Shown here piece by piece: positions 8,436 to 16,727 of a stretch of 64,000 bases of DNA. Source of the DNA: Sphingomonas sp. HMP9. Lineage in GTDB: Bacteria > Pseudomonadota > Alphaproteobacteria > Sphingomonadales > Sphingomonadaceae. The stretch lies in NCBI RefSeq assembly GCF_013374115.1, contig NZ_AP022673.1, positions 3,173,501 through 3,237,500 on the forward strand, given 5' to 3'. The translations under genes were made by a program, and so were the position numbers. Every line of letters starts with the position of its first letter. Positions within the stretch are counted from its first letter, which is position 1. A model generated the notes under the pieces. It worked only from the letters and a program-made list of their open reading frames with translations. It was not told the DNA's origin and ran no database searches.

Positions 8436-9742
8436 GCACCCAGCCCAATACGCTCCATGACGTCCAGCCGGACGGCTTCTTCACCCGCGGCCTCGCCGAT
8501 GCCGATGCCGCCGTCTTCGCCGGCGTCGAGGCCGAGCTCGAGCGCGAGCAGACGCAGATCGAGCTGATCGCGTCCGAGAACATCGTCTCGAAGGCAGTGC
8601 TCGAGGCGCAGGGCTCGGTGTTCACGAACAAATATGCAGAAGGCTATCCGGGCAAGCGCTATTACCAGGGCTGCGCGCCGTCGGACACGGTCGAGACGCT
8701 CGCGATCGAGCGCGCCAAGCAGATTTTCGGTTGCGAGTTCGTCAACGTCCAGCCGCATTCGGGCGCACAGGCGAACGGCGCGGTGATGCTCGCGCTGGTC
8801 AAGCCCGGCGACACGATCCTCGGCATGAGCCTCGATGCCGGCGGCCACCTGACTCACGGCGCGAAGCCGGCGCAGTCGGGCAAGTGGTTCAACGCGATCC
8901 AGTACGGCGTCGACGCGACCACGCACCTGATCGACTATGACGCGGTCGAGGCGCTGGCGGTCGAGCATCAGCCGAAGCTGATCATCGCCGGCGGCTCCGC
9001 CTATCCGCGCGTCATCGACTTCGCGCGCTTCCGGGCGATCGCGGACAAGGTCGGCGCGTATTTCATGGTCGACATGGCGCATTTCGCCGGGATCGTCGCA
9101 GCCGGGCTGCACCCGACGCCGTTCGGGCACGCGCATGTCGTGACGACGACCACGCACAAGACGCTGCGGGGCCCGCGTGGCGGCATGATCATGACGAATG
9201 ACGAGGCCATCGCGAAGAAGATCAACTCGGCGGTGTTCCCGGGCCTCCAGGGCGGGCCGCTGATGCATGTGATCGCAGCGAAGGCGGTCGCGTTCGGCGA
9301 GGCGCTCCAGCCCGACTTCAAGAGCTACATCGCCGCCGTCGTCGAGAATGCGAAGGTGCTCGCGGCGACGCTGAAGGAGCGCGGCTCGGACGTCGTTTCG
9401 GGCGGCACAGACACGCATCTGGCGCTGATCGATCTCACGCCGCTCGGCATCACCGGCCGCGATGCGGACGAGGCGCTCGAGCGCGCGGGGATCACCTGCA
9501 ACAAGAACGGCATTCCCAACGACCCGTTGCCGCCGATGAAGACCAGCGGCATCCGCGTCGGCAGCCCTGCCGGCACCACGCGCGGCTTCGGGCCGGCCGA
9601 ATTCCGCGAGATCGGCAACATGGTCGCCGACGTGCTGGACGGGCTCGCGAAAAAGGGCGAGCATGGGGACCCGGAAGTCGAGGCGGACGTTCGGACGCGT
9701 GTTCGTGCATTGTGCGCGCGCTTCCCGATCTACCAAGGATAA
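8432..9742 (+). CDS. glyA: serine hydroxymethyltransferase
   Basis: PLP enzyme converting serine and tetrahydrofolate to glycine and 5,10-methylene-THF. The 436-residue protein has [21 protein letters not shown], and the PLP lysine in [14 protein letters not shown] (Lys243). It begins at the ATG overlapping the rpiB stop by four bases, after a 30-residue Asp/Ala-rich lead that is common in alphaproteobacterial GlyA. It is followed by a 59-residue small gene and nrdR in the same direction, a usual glyA-nrdR neighbourhood. Confidence 0.97.
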   Translation: MSTQPNTLHDVQPDGFFTRGLADADAAVFAGVEAELEREQTQIELIASENIVSKAVLEAQGSVFTNKYAEGYPGKRYYQGCAPSDTVETLAIERAKQIFGCEFVNVQPHSGAQANGAVMLALVKPGDTILGMSLDAGGHLTHGAKPAQSGKWFNAIQYGVDATTHLIDYDAVEALAVEHQPKLIIAGGSAYPRVIDFARFRAIADKVGAYFMVDMAHFAGIVAAGLHPTPFGHAHVVTTTTHKTLRGPRGGMIMTNDEAIAKKINSAVFPGLQGGPLMHVIAAKAVAFGEALQPDFKSYIAAVVENAKVLAATLKERGSDVVSGGTDTHLALIDLTPLGITGRDADEALERAGITCNKNGIPNDPLPPMKTSGIRVGSPAGTTRGFGPAEFREIGNMVADVLDGLAKKGEHGDPEVEADVRTRVRALCARFPIYQG

Positions 9743-9745
9743 GAC

Positions 9746-9925
9746 ATGTCGAAGATCGATGACCTCCAAAACGACATCAAGGCGACGCCGGGCCTCGGCA
9801 AGAGCATGGCCAAGTGGAGCGCGCTCGGCGCGGTCGTGGCGATCCCGGTGCCGGTGATCGGCCCGATCTTCGGCGCACTCGCGGGCGCGGGTTACGCGTA
9901 CTACAAGGGCAAGAAGAAGGTCTGA
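9746..9925 (+). CDS. 59-residue small protein with a glycine-rich hydrophobic segment
   Basis: This short gene runs from an ATG three bases after the glyA stop to a TGA that abuts the nrdR ATG. The product is basic at both ends (SKIDDLQNDIKATPG... and ...YYKGKKKV). Between them lies one hydrophobic stretch rich in Gly, Ala, Pro and Val at about residues 27-52 (VVAIPVPVIGPIFGALAGAG). It may insert in the membrane or self-associate like glycine-zipper peptides. I do not recognise a family; the tight packing between two known genes supports it being translated. Confidence 0.7.
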   Translation: MSKIDDLQNDIKATPGLGKSMAKWSALGAVVAIPVPVIGPIFGALAGAGYAYYKGKKKV

Positions 9926-10390
9926 ATGCGCTGCCCCTTCTGCGGACATGAAGACAGCCAGGTAAAGGACAGTCGCCCCACCGAAGACGGGGCGGCGATC
10001 CGGCGTCGGCGCCAGTGCGAGGGCTGCGCCGCGCGGTTCACGACGTTCGAACGCATCCAGCTGCGCGAGCTGTTCGTGTTGAAGAGCGAGGGGCGCAGGG
10101 AGCCGTTCGATCGGGAGAAGCTGCTGCGGTCCTTGTCGATCGCGACGCGGAAACGGGCGATCGAGGCGGGGCGGATCGACAAGCTCGTGAGCGGGATCCA
10201 GCGGCGGTTGGAGACGCTGGGCGAGAACGACGTGACGTCGAAGCGGATCGGCGAGATGGTGATGGACGGGCTCAAGGGGCTCGATTCGGTCGCGTATATC
10301 CGGTTTGCGAGTGTGTACCGGGACTTCAGCGAGGCGAAGGACTTCGAGGCGTTTGCCGGGAGTGTGGAGGAGGTCGGGCGGGCGGAGTGA
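9926..10390 (+). CDS. nrdR: transcriptional repressor NrdR
   Basis: NrdR represses ribonucleotide reductase genes in response to nucleotide state. The 154-residue protein has the N-terminal zinc ribbon with Cys3/Cys6 (CPFC) and Cys31/Cys34 (CEGC), followed by RFTTFERIQ, then an ATP-cone domain ([13 protein letters not shown]...) to about residue 140. The ATG immediately follows the stop of the small upstream gene. The length is normal. Its target nrd operon is not in this window. Confidence 0.96.
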   Translation: MRCPFCGHEDSQVKDSRPTEDGAAIRRRRQCEGCAARFTTFERIQLRELFVLKSEGRREPFDREKLLRSLSIATRKRAIEAGRIDKLVSGIQRRLETLGENDVTSKRIGEMVMDGLKGLDSVAYIRFASVYRDFSEAKDFEAFAGSVEEVGRAE

Positions 10391-10396
10391 TCCGGG

Positions 10397-10542
10397 CTTG
10401 TCCTTCGATATGCGCTCTCGACTTCGCTCGATCGCTTCTCGGGACGAACGGCTGCATTGGTCCAGTATCGCTCGCGACCTGCCCCTTTCCGTTCGTCCCG
10501 AGTAGACGTCGAGCTTGTCGAGACGGCGTATCGAGGGATAAG
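10397..10542. repeat. family D inverted pair upstream of the GIY-YIG gene
   Basis: Two divergent copies of an approximately 54-base unit. The left (10397-10451) ends CTCGGGACGAACGG; the right (10489-10542) begins CCGTTCGTCCCGAGTAGACG and is its imperfect reverse complement. A spacer of about 37 bases separates them. The same unit occurs once more inside the following reading frame (10839-10892) and as variants at 17.7 kb and 39.5 kb. The right arm ends 8 bases before the GIY-YIG start. Confidence 0.85.
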
Positions 10543-10550
10543 CCCCACCG

Positions 10551-11636
10551 ATGACATTCTGGGCCTATGTGGTGCGCTGCGCCGACGACAGTTATTACAC
10601 CGGACATACCGACGATCTGGAGCGCCGGATCGGTCAGCATAACCTTGGCGAGATTGCAGGGTACACGCAGACGCGTCGCCCGGTGACGCTGATGTGGAGC
10701 CAGGACTTCTCCTCGCGGCAGGAAGCGCTGGCGGCCGAGTTTCAGGTCAAGGACTGGTCGCGGAAGAAGAAGGAGACGCTGTTCCGCGACGACTGGGCGG
10801 CGGTGTCGGCGGCGGCGCGGAAGCCGGAGCGCTCCGAACCTGTCCCTCGATACGAGGTCTCGACAAGCTCGACCTCTACTCGGGACGAACGGGGTGGGCT
10901 GGACGCTGCCCCACCCCCGGTGATCGTCCTCGTCCGCCCCCAGCTCGGCGAGAACATCGGCAAGGCCGCGCGCGCAATGCTGAACTTCGGGCTCACCGAA
11001 ATGCGGCTAGTCTCCCCGCGCGACGGCTGGCCCAACCCGTCCGCCGGCCCCGCCGCCAGTGGCGCAGACATCGTCCTCCAGAACGCGCAGGTGTATGACA
11101 GCGTCGCCGCCGCGACCGCGGACTGCGCGCAGGTGTTCGCGACCACGGTGCGCAAGCGCGGTGTCACCAAGCCGGTCGTGACCCCCGAACAGGCCGCGAC
11201 CGAAATTCACGCCGCGCCCGGCCGCTCGGCTATCCTGTTCGGGCCCGAGCGATCGGGGCTCGAGACCGACGACGTCGCAGTCGCGCGGACGATCATCACC
11301 GTGCCAATCAATCCTGAGTTCGGGTCCTTGAACCTTGCCCAGGCGGTGATTCTCGTCGCCTATGAATGGTCCAAGGGGCTGACCGCGGAGCGTGAGCTCA
11401 GCCAGCCGTCGATCAACCCGATCATGCCGCCCGCGCCGCAGGAAGAGCTCGACGGGATGATCGGGCAGCTCGATACGATGCTGATGGCGTCCGGGTTCTT
11501 CCATCTACCCGACAAGATGCAGTCGACGCGGCGGACGTTGCGTACGCTGCTGACCAAGCCCGGCTGGTCGAGCCAGGAGGTCCGGACGATGCGCGGCGTG
11601 CTGTCGTCGCTGGCGGGGAAGAAGCCGCGGGTTTGA
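10551..11636 (+). CDS. GIY-YIG nuclease domain fused in frame to a TrmJ-type SPOUT RNA methyltransferase
   Basis: One 361-codon open frame encodes two normally separate proteins. Residues 1-90 are a complete GIY-YIG (UPF0213-type) domain: YVVRCADDSYYTGHTDDLERR followed by the acidic residue and basic helix of EALAAEFQVKDWSRKKKE. Residues 97-114 are translated from a family D repeat (VPRYEVSTSSTSTRDERG). Residues from about 123 are a full TrmJ-family 2'-O-methyltransferase: VLVRPQLGENIGKAARAM, ILFGPERSGLETDD, and the knotted SAM-site motif NPEFGSLNLAQAV. TrmJ enzymes methylate tRNA position 32. A GTG at 10920 in the repeat-proximal linker could start the methyltransferase independently. Whether one protein or two are made cannot be told from sequence. 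Confidence 0.85.
   Translation: MTFWAYVVRCADDSYYTGHTDDLERRIGQHNLGEIAGYTQTRRPVTLMWSQDFSSRQEALAAEFQVKDWSRKKKETLFRDDWAAVSAAARKPERSEPVPRYEVSTSSTSTRDERGGLDAAPPPVIVLVRPQLGENIGKAARAMLNFGLTEMRLVSPRDGWPNPSAGPAASGADIVLQNAQVYDSVAAATADCAQVFATTVRKRGVTKPVVTPEQAATEIHAAPGRSAILFGPERSGLETDDVAVARTIITVPINPEFGSLNLAQAVILVAYEWSKGLTAERELSQPSINPIMPPAPQEELDGMIGQLDTMLMASGFFHLPDKMQSTRRTLRTLLTKPGWSSQEVRTMRGVLSSLAGKKPRV
10839..10892. repeat. family D unit inside the fusion reading frame
   Basis: A single copy of the D unit, in the same orientation as the left arm at 10397, lies between the GIY-YIG and methyltransferase coding segments. It reads TGTCCCTCGATACGAGG...CTACTCGGGACGAACGG and contains no stop in the coding frame, so it acts as an 18-codon linker. 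Confidence 0.85.
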
Positions 11637-11640
11637 GCTA

Positions 11641-11726
11641 TGGCATCCTGGGCTCGACCCAGGATCCAGAGCCGCAGAGCGCGGCGTTTGTGGGTCTGGA
11701 TCCTGGATCAAGTCCAGGATGACGGA
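11641..11726. repeat. palindromic element of the CATCCTGG/CCAGGATG type (E-like)
   Basis: Arms ATCCTGGGCTCGACCCAGGAT (11644) and ATCCTGGATCAAGTCCAGGAT (11700) are each self-complementary and flank a core containing GGATCCAGAGCC and TGGATCC. It lies between the convergent fusion gene and chorismate mutase and could also help terminate transcription. Confidence 0.75.
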
Positions 11727-11752
11727 GTGTGGGGAGGGAGCGGCGGCCCGCC

Positions 11753-12052
11753 TCAGCGCCGGTCGAACGCCGCCAGTTCATACGCGATCGACGCCTCGAC
11801 CAGCCCCTCCCAAAGATCCGCGATCGCCGCGTCCGGCAACCTCAGCCGTGCGGCTTCGGCGCGCGCATTGTCGATCACCTGCGTCTTGCGCGCTTCGTCG
11901 CGGACATGGCCGCGTTCGGGCTTGATGCGTGCGGCGGCGTCCATATAGGCGAAGCGGCGCGCCAGCAGTGCGACGAGCTCGCGGTCGAGCGCGTCGACGC
12001 CGGCGCGGACCTCGGTCATGGTGGTGCAGTCGGGTCCGGATAGGATGGTCAT
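11753..12052 (-). CDS. chorismate mutase type II (AroQ fold)
   Basis: A 99-residue all-helical protein of the AroQ type: RAGVDALDRELVALLARRFA at the N-terminus with the conserved Arg and Asp, then a middle helix (AARIKP) and a C-terminal helix (ADLWEGLVEASIAYELAAF) with the expected acidic and basic positions. It would convert chorismate to prephenate for Phe/Tyr synthesis; some relatives are isochorismate-pyruvate lyases. ATG 12052 is used; ATG 12019 is an alternative that would start at MTEVRAGVDAL. It is divergent from rpsD. Confidence 0.85.
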   Translation of the reverse strand: MTILSGPDCTTMTEVRAGVDALDRELVALLARRFAYMDAAARIKPERGHVRDEARKTQVIDNARAEAARLRLPDAAIADLWEGLVEASIAYELAAFDRR

Positions 12053-12245
12053 GCCGCCTCTTGCCCAGCGACCCGCACGCTGTCCAGCTTGACTCTGGTG
12101 CGCCCCCCGTCTAGGCGCCCGCCTTCGCAATGGCCCTGCACCCCGGTGAAGCGGTGGCCCTGCCTTGTCCGGACCCTTGGGTCTTAATGACGACCAGCAG
12201 AGCGATACCGGGACCAACGTTGTTTGCATTTGCAAAGGTTATATT

Positions 12246-12860
12246 ATGTCGAAGCGTCAAAGCGCGAAGTACAAGCTCGATCGCCGTATGGGCGAGAACA
12301 TCTGGGGTCGCCCCAAGTCGCCGGTCAACAAGCGCGAATACGGCCCGGGCCAGCACGGCCAGCGCCGCAAGGGCAAGGTCAGCGATTTCGGTATCCAGCT
12401 GCGCGCCAAGCAGAAGCTCAAGGGCTATTATGGCGACGTGACCGAGAAGCAGTTCCGCGCCTGCTACCATGAGGCCGCACGGCTGAAGGGCGATACGTCG
12501 CAGAACCTGATCGGCCTGCTCGAGCAGCGCCTCGACATGATCGTCTACCGCGCCAAGTTCGCGCCGACGATCTTCGCGGCCCGCCAGATCGTTTCGCACG
12601 GCCACATCCGCGTCAACGGCGTGAAGTGCAACATCGCCTCGCGTCGCTGCTTCGTCGGCGACGAGATCACGCTGGGTTCGAAGGCGCAGGAAATGGCGCT
12701 GGTGATGGAAGCACAGAGCCTCGCCGAGCGCGAGATCCCTGATTACGTCGCCACCGACGGCGCGGCGAAGGTCACCTTTACGCGCGTCCCGACGCTCGAC
12801 GAAGTGCCTTACCCGGTGAAGATGGAACCGAACCTCGTCGTCGAATTTTACTCGCGTTAA
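12246..12860 (+). CDS. rpsD: 30S ribosomal protein S4
   Basis: Primary 16S rRNA-binding protein of the small subunit. The 204-residue protein has the S4 N-terminal region ([20 protein letters not shown]) and the RNA-binding S4 domain ([17 protein letters not shown]...[17 protein letters not shown]). As usual in alphaproteobacteria it is a single gene outside the alpha operon. The leader carries the perfect palindrome TTTGCATTTGCAAA (12223-12236) just before the AAAGG ribosome-binding site. A rho-independent terminator follows 60 bases after the stop. Confidence 0.98.
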   Translation: MSKRQSAKYKLDRRMGENIWGRPKSPVNKREYGPGQHGQRRKGKVSDFGIQLRAKQKLKGYYGDVTEKQFRACYHEAARLKGDTSQNLIGLLEQRLDMIVYRAKFAPTIFAARQIVSHGHIRVNGVKCNIASRRCFVGDEITLGSKAQEMALVMEAQSLAEREIPDYVATDGAAKVTFTRVPTLDEVPYPVKMEPNLVVEFYSR

Positions 12861-12921
12861 GCCGAGTACGTTCGACGTCCGACGACGTGGCTTCGCCACG
12901 GCGTGGTTCGAAAACAGAAAA

Positions 12922-12949
12922 GGGCGGTCCCGATGGGGCCGCCCTTTTT
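12922..12949 (+). terminator. rho-independent terminator of rpsD
   Basis: A 10-base-pair GC-rich stem (GGGCGGTCCC / GGGGCCGCCC with one G-T pair) with loop GAT is followed by five T residues. It ends two bases before the stop of the convergent S9 peptidase gene. Confidence 0.9.
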
Positions 12950-12951
12950 CG

Positions 12952-14946
12952 TTACATCTTCATCGCCGTCCGCAGGAACGTATCGGCGCGGTCGAGCAGG
13001 TCGGTGCGCGCGGCATCGTCCTCCAGCTGGTGGTCCAGCCCCTTATACTCGACGAACTGAACCGATTTGCCTGCCCCCTTCAGGCGTGACGCCATCAACC
13101 GGCTTTCGGCAATCGACACGTTCTGGTCGCGATCCCCGTGGAACAGCAGCACGGGCGCCACGAAGCGATCGGCGTGCCGGGCTGGTGAGCCTTCCTCGGC
13201 GGTGACCCGCGTCCCGAACGTCTCGTCCAGCGATTGTGGCGTCGAATCGCCTTTCCACTCCTGGCGCAACAGGTCGAAATCGGTCACGGGTGCGACTGCG
13301 ACGATCGCCTTGAACAAGGTCGGATCGACAGTTCCAGACTGGAGTGCCGCATAGCCACCATAGGACCAGCCGACGATCGCCAGCTTGGCGGGATCGGCGA
13401 TCCCCTGCTTGACGAGCCACCGCCCGCCATCGTCGATGTCGCCGACCGCGGTCTTCCACGATCGGAACCCGTTCTGCTGGAACCAGCTGTCGCCATAGCC
13501 GGTCGAGCCGCGATAATTGGGCTGGAGCACGGCATAGCCGCGATGGGCGAAGAACTGCGACAGCCAGTCGAAATTCCATTCGTCGCGCGCCCAGGGGCCA
13601 CCATGTGGCAGGACGATGGTCGGAAGGTTCTTGCCGTCGCTACCCGGCGGTAGGGTCAGATATCCCGGCACCATTGTCCCGTCGCCGGCGGGGAAGCTGA
13701 CCGGCTTGACCTGCGCCAGCTTGACGTTGGTGAGCTGCGGGCGGATCGGAAGAATCTCGGCAAGCTTCTTGGTCGTCTTGTCGAACAGGTAGAAGCGGCC
13801 CGGATCAGTATCGGCATTCGCGAACATGACCAGCTTCTGCTCGTCCGCGCTCGCATCGACGAAGCTCGTCAGCGGCGCGCCCGGCAGTGCCTTCGACAGC
13901 GAGGCGGCGAACTGTTTGAGGGGCGGATCGAACATCGCGGTCGCGCGCTTGTCGGTGACCCAGCTGGCGCCGACGACGCGGTCCTGGCGGCCGATCTGGA
14001 CCAGCTCGTCGACGTCCGCGTCGGGGCGGGAAAAGACGAGTTTCTTGGTCATGCTGCCGTCGAGCGCGATGCTGTACACCCCGGTGCGTCCGCCTGTCGC
14101 GTCGAGGCCGTAGACGACGTCCAGATCGGGATCGACGGCCTGGGGTACGAACCCGCTCGAGCGGCCGCCGGATGTCGTGACCGTCGACAGCGGCAGCCAT
14201 TCGCGGTTAGCCTTGCGGCGATAAAGAAAGTCGTAGCGGCCCGCATTCTGCCCCAGCGTCGTCGTTGGGCGGCGCACCATGATGCGGACTACCCCGCGTC
14301 CGTCGGTGACATAGCCTGCGACGCCACCGCGCGGCGCTTCCACCATCGCGCGCGACAGGGTAGTTGTATCGACGCGCTCGACCATCAGACCCTCGCGGGT
14401 TTGGCCAGTGATGCGTCCGGTCGTGACCTCGGGAACGGCCAAGCGCTGCATCAGCACGGTGCCGTCGCCCTTCTCGCCCAGCCAGTCGATCACGCCACCG
14501 CCGCCGAGCGCGATGCCGAGCGAATATTCGTTGCCGCGCGCGCTCAGCAGCTTCTGATCGCTGCCGTCTGCATTGATCGAGAAGAGGCGGGTATAGCCGT
14601 AATAGGACGTGCCGATCATATCGATAACGTACAGCCCGCAAACCAATCGCGTATTGGTCGACCAGCGACAATAGCGCAGCCGCTCCGGGTTACCGCTCGT
14701 CGTCAGGATCGGCTTCATGCCCTTGCCATCGTCGAGACGGACGATTGACAGCACGGCGCCGCGGCCCGCGGTTGGCTGGATCACCGCCAGTGCCTTGCCG
14801 TCCGGTGAAATCGTGACGCCCGTCACATTGTCCCGCGCACCGAATTGCCGCGCCGCATCGCTTGGTGCGGCGCTTGCGGGCACAATAGCCAGGCTTGTCG
14901 CCGCCGCCAGCATCAACGCCGGCATCGCCCATGATCCTATCGTCAC
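12952..14946 (-). CDS. exported prolyl-oligopeptidase-type peptidase (S9 family)
   Basis: A 664-residue serine peptidase with an N-terminal secretion signal ending near ...VPASAAP, a beta-propeller-like N-terminal half, and a C-terminal alpha/beta-hydrolase domain. The catalytic triad is readable: Ser528 in GWSYGGYAAL, Asp607 in FHGDRDQNV, His639 in GLDHQLED. Such enzymes cut peptides after proline or remove dipeptides in the periplasm. GTG 14946 is chosen for the GGGGG ribosome-binding site and full signal peptide; ATG 14925 would also give an export signal. It is divergent from the M28 peptidase, so the two may share a promoter region. Confidence 0.88.
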   Translation of the reverse strand: MTIGSWAMPALMLAAATSLAIVPASAAPSDAARQFGARDNVTGVTISPDGKALAVIQPTAGRGAVLSIVRLDDGKGMKPILTTSGNPERLRYCRWSTNTRLVCGLYVIDMIGTSYYGYTRLFSINADGSDQKLLSARGNEYSLGIALGGGGVIDWLGEKGDGTVLMQRLAVPEVTTGRITGQTREGLMVERVDTTTLSRAMVEAPRGGVAGYVTDGRGVVRIMVRRPTTTLGQNAGRYDFLYRRKANREWLPLSTVTTSGGRSSGFVPQAVDPDLDVVYGLDATGGRTGVYSIALDGSMTKKLVFSRPDADVDELVQIGRQDRVVGASWVTDKRATAMFDPPLKQFAASLSKALPGAPLTSFVDASADEQKLVMFANADTDPGRFYLFDKTTKKLAEILPIRPQLTNVKLAQVKPVSFPAGDGTMVPGYLTLPPGSDGKNLPTIVLPHGGPWARDEWNFDWLSQFFAHRGYAVLQPNYRGSTGYGDSWFQQNGFRSWKTAVGDIDDGGRWLVKQGIADPAKLAIVGWSYGGYAALQSGTVDPTLFKAIVAVAPVTDFDLLRQEWKGDSTPQSLDETFGTRVTAEEGSPARHADRFVAPVLLFHGDRDQNVSIAESRLMASRLKGAGKSVQFVEYKGLDHQLEDDAARTDLLDRADTFLRTAMKM

Positions 14947-15088
14947 GAAACCCCCTGATTCCCCATATCCGGTCGATAGTATCCGACCCGCGCGCGCTGG
15001 CAATCGGTCTATATCGGAAATGGATCGTGTTCGTGGACAAGCGCTAAACCGGGTGCGAAAAGAGCGGCGCCAACCGATTGGAGCATAG

Positions 15089-16726
15089 ATGCGTCCCCTG
15101 ATACTTGCTGCCTTGCTGTTGCCTTTCCCGCTTGCCGCCCAGGGCGGGCCTGAGCCCGCCATCTCCGTCGAGACGTTGAAGACCGTCACGCAGGTGCTCT
15201 CGTCCGACGCGTATGAAGGCCGCGCGCCGACCACGCCTGCGGAGGCGAAGACCGTCGCCTATATCGTCGAGCGGATGAAGGCGGCGGGGCTGAAGCCGGG
15301 TAACAAGGGCACGTGGACGCAGGACGTGCCGATGGTGGAGATCACGGCGGGCAACGTCGCACCGTTCAGCTTCACCGGTGGCACGGCGCCCGTCAGCCTC
15401 GCCTATCGCACCGACATGGTCGCGGGCACGTACCGCGTAGCGCCTAAGTCCGCGGTGGCGAACAGCGACGTGGTGTTCGTCGGCTACGGCATCACCGCGC
15501 CCGAAAAGGGCTGGGACGATTATGCCGGCGTCGACGTGAAGGGGAAGACCATGGTCATCCTGATCAACGACGCAGACTGGCAGACGATGTCGCGTGAGGG
15601 CCCGTTCGAAGGGCGCGCGATGACGTGGTATGGGCGATGGCCGTACAAGTTCGAGAACGCCGCCAAGCACGGCGCGGCGGCGGCGATCATTGTCCATGAT
15701 ACCGAGCCCGCCGCCTATCCGTGGGCGGTGGTGCAGTCGTCCTGGACCGGGCCGCAGCTCGAGCTCGACGAAAAGGGCGATCACCTTGACCAGTCGCAGA
15801 TCGTCGGCTGGATGCAGAAGTCGGCCGCCGAGCGCGTGTTCGCGAGCGCGGGCAAGGATTATGCGACTCTGGCGGCGGCGGCGAAGGTGAAGGGGTTCAA
15901 GGCGGTGCCGCTCGGGCTGAAGCTGTCGGGCGGGTTCACCAACACGATCCGGCGGCAGGCGTCGAAGAACGTCATCGGTGTGTTGCCGGGCAAGACGGCG
16001 CCCAACGACTACGTGCTGTATTCGGCGCATTGGGATCATCTCGGGCGCTGCGACGCGGTCGATGGCGACGACATCTGCAACGGTGCTGCGGACAATGCGA
16101 CCGGTGTCGCCGGGCTGATCGCGCTCGCGGAGGCACAGGCCAAGGCGGGCCCGGCCAAGCGCTCGATCGCGTTCCTGGCGGTGACGGCGGAGGAATCGGG
16201 GCTGCTCGGATCGCGCTATTACGCCGAGCACCCGATCTATCCGCTCGCGCATACGGTTGGCGGCGTAAACATGGACGTTCTGAACGTCGACGGGCGCGCG
16301 AAGGATTTCGTGCTGACCGGTGCGGGTAAGTCGGAGATCGAGGACCTCGTGAAGCCGTTCGTCGCCGCCGAGGGACGCGTGATCGGGGTCGAGGCGAACC
16401 CGGAACGCGGCGGCTATTACCGGTCGGATCACTTCAGCTTCGCCAAGCTGGGCGTGCCGATGCTCGATGGCGGCAGCGGCGAGGATCTGGTCGTCGGCGG
16501 GACGGCGGCGGGGCATGCCGCGCGCGAGGACTATGTCGCGCACCGCTACCACAAGCCCGCGGACGAATACGACGCGAAGTGGGACTGGTCGGGTGCGGTC
16601 GAGGATCTCGGGATTTATTACGGTCTCGGGCGCAAGCTCGCGGACGATACCAGTCTGTGGCCGAACTGGTATAAGAGCGCCGAATTCCGCGGCATTCGTG
16701 ACCGCGATCGCGCAGGAGCCAAGTAA
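15089..16726 (+). CDS. exported M28 zinc aminopeptidase with PA domain
   Basis: A 545-residue protein with a signal peptide (about 18 residues, ending AAQG). It has a protease-associated insert around residues 125-225 (VVFVGYGITAPEKGWDDYAGVDVKGK) and an M28 catalytic domain. The co-catalytic zinc ligands and catalytic acids are seen in YSAHWDHLG (His314), NGAADNATGV (Asp335), TAEESGLLGS (Glu368/369), NMDVLNVDG and RSDHFSFAK. It would release N-terminal residues from peptides in the periplasm or outside the cell. Agmatine deiminase begins one base after its stop. Confidence 0.9.
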   Translation: MRPLILAALLLPFPLAAQGGPEPAISVETLKTVTQVLSSDAYEGRAPTTPAEAKTVAYIVERMKAAGLKPGNKGTWTQDVPMVEITAGNVAPFSFTGGTAPVSLAYRTDMVAGTYRVAPKSAVANSDVVFVGYGITAPEKGWDDYAGVDVKGKTMVILINDADWQTMSREGPFEGRAMTWYGRWPYKFENAAKHGAAAAIIVHDTEPAAYPWAVVQSSWTGPQLELDEKGDHLDQSQIVGWMQKSAAERVFASAGKDYATLAAAAKVKGFKAVPLGLKLSGGFTNTIRRQASKNVIGVLPGKTAPNDYVLYSAHWDHLGRCDAVDGDDICNGAADNATGVAGLIALAEAQAKAGPAKRSIAFLAVTAEESGLLGSRYYAEHPIYPLAHTVGGVNMDVLNVDGRAKDFVLTGAGKSEIEDLVKPFVAAEGRVIGVEANPERGGYYRSDHFSFAKLGVPMLDGGSGEDLVVGGTAAGHAAREDYVAHRYHKPADEYDAKWDWSGAVEDLGIYYGLGRKLADDTSLWPNWYKSAEFRGIRDRDRAGAK

Positions 16727-16727
16727 C

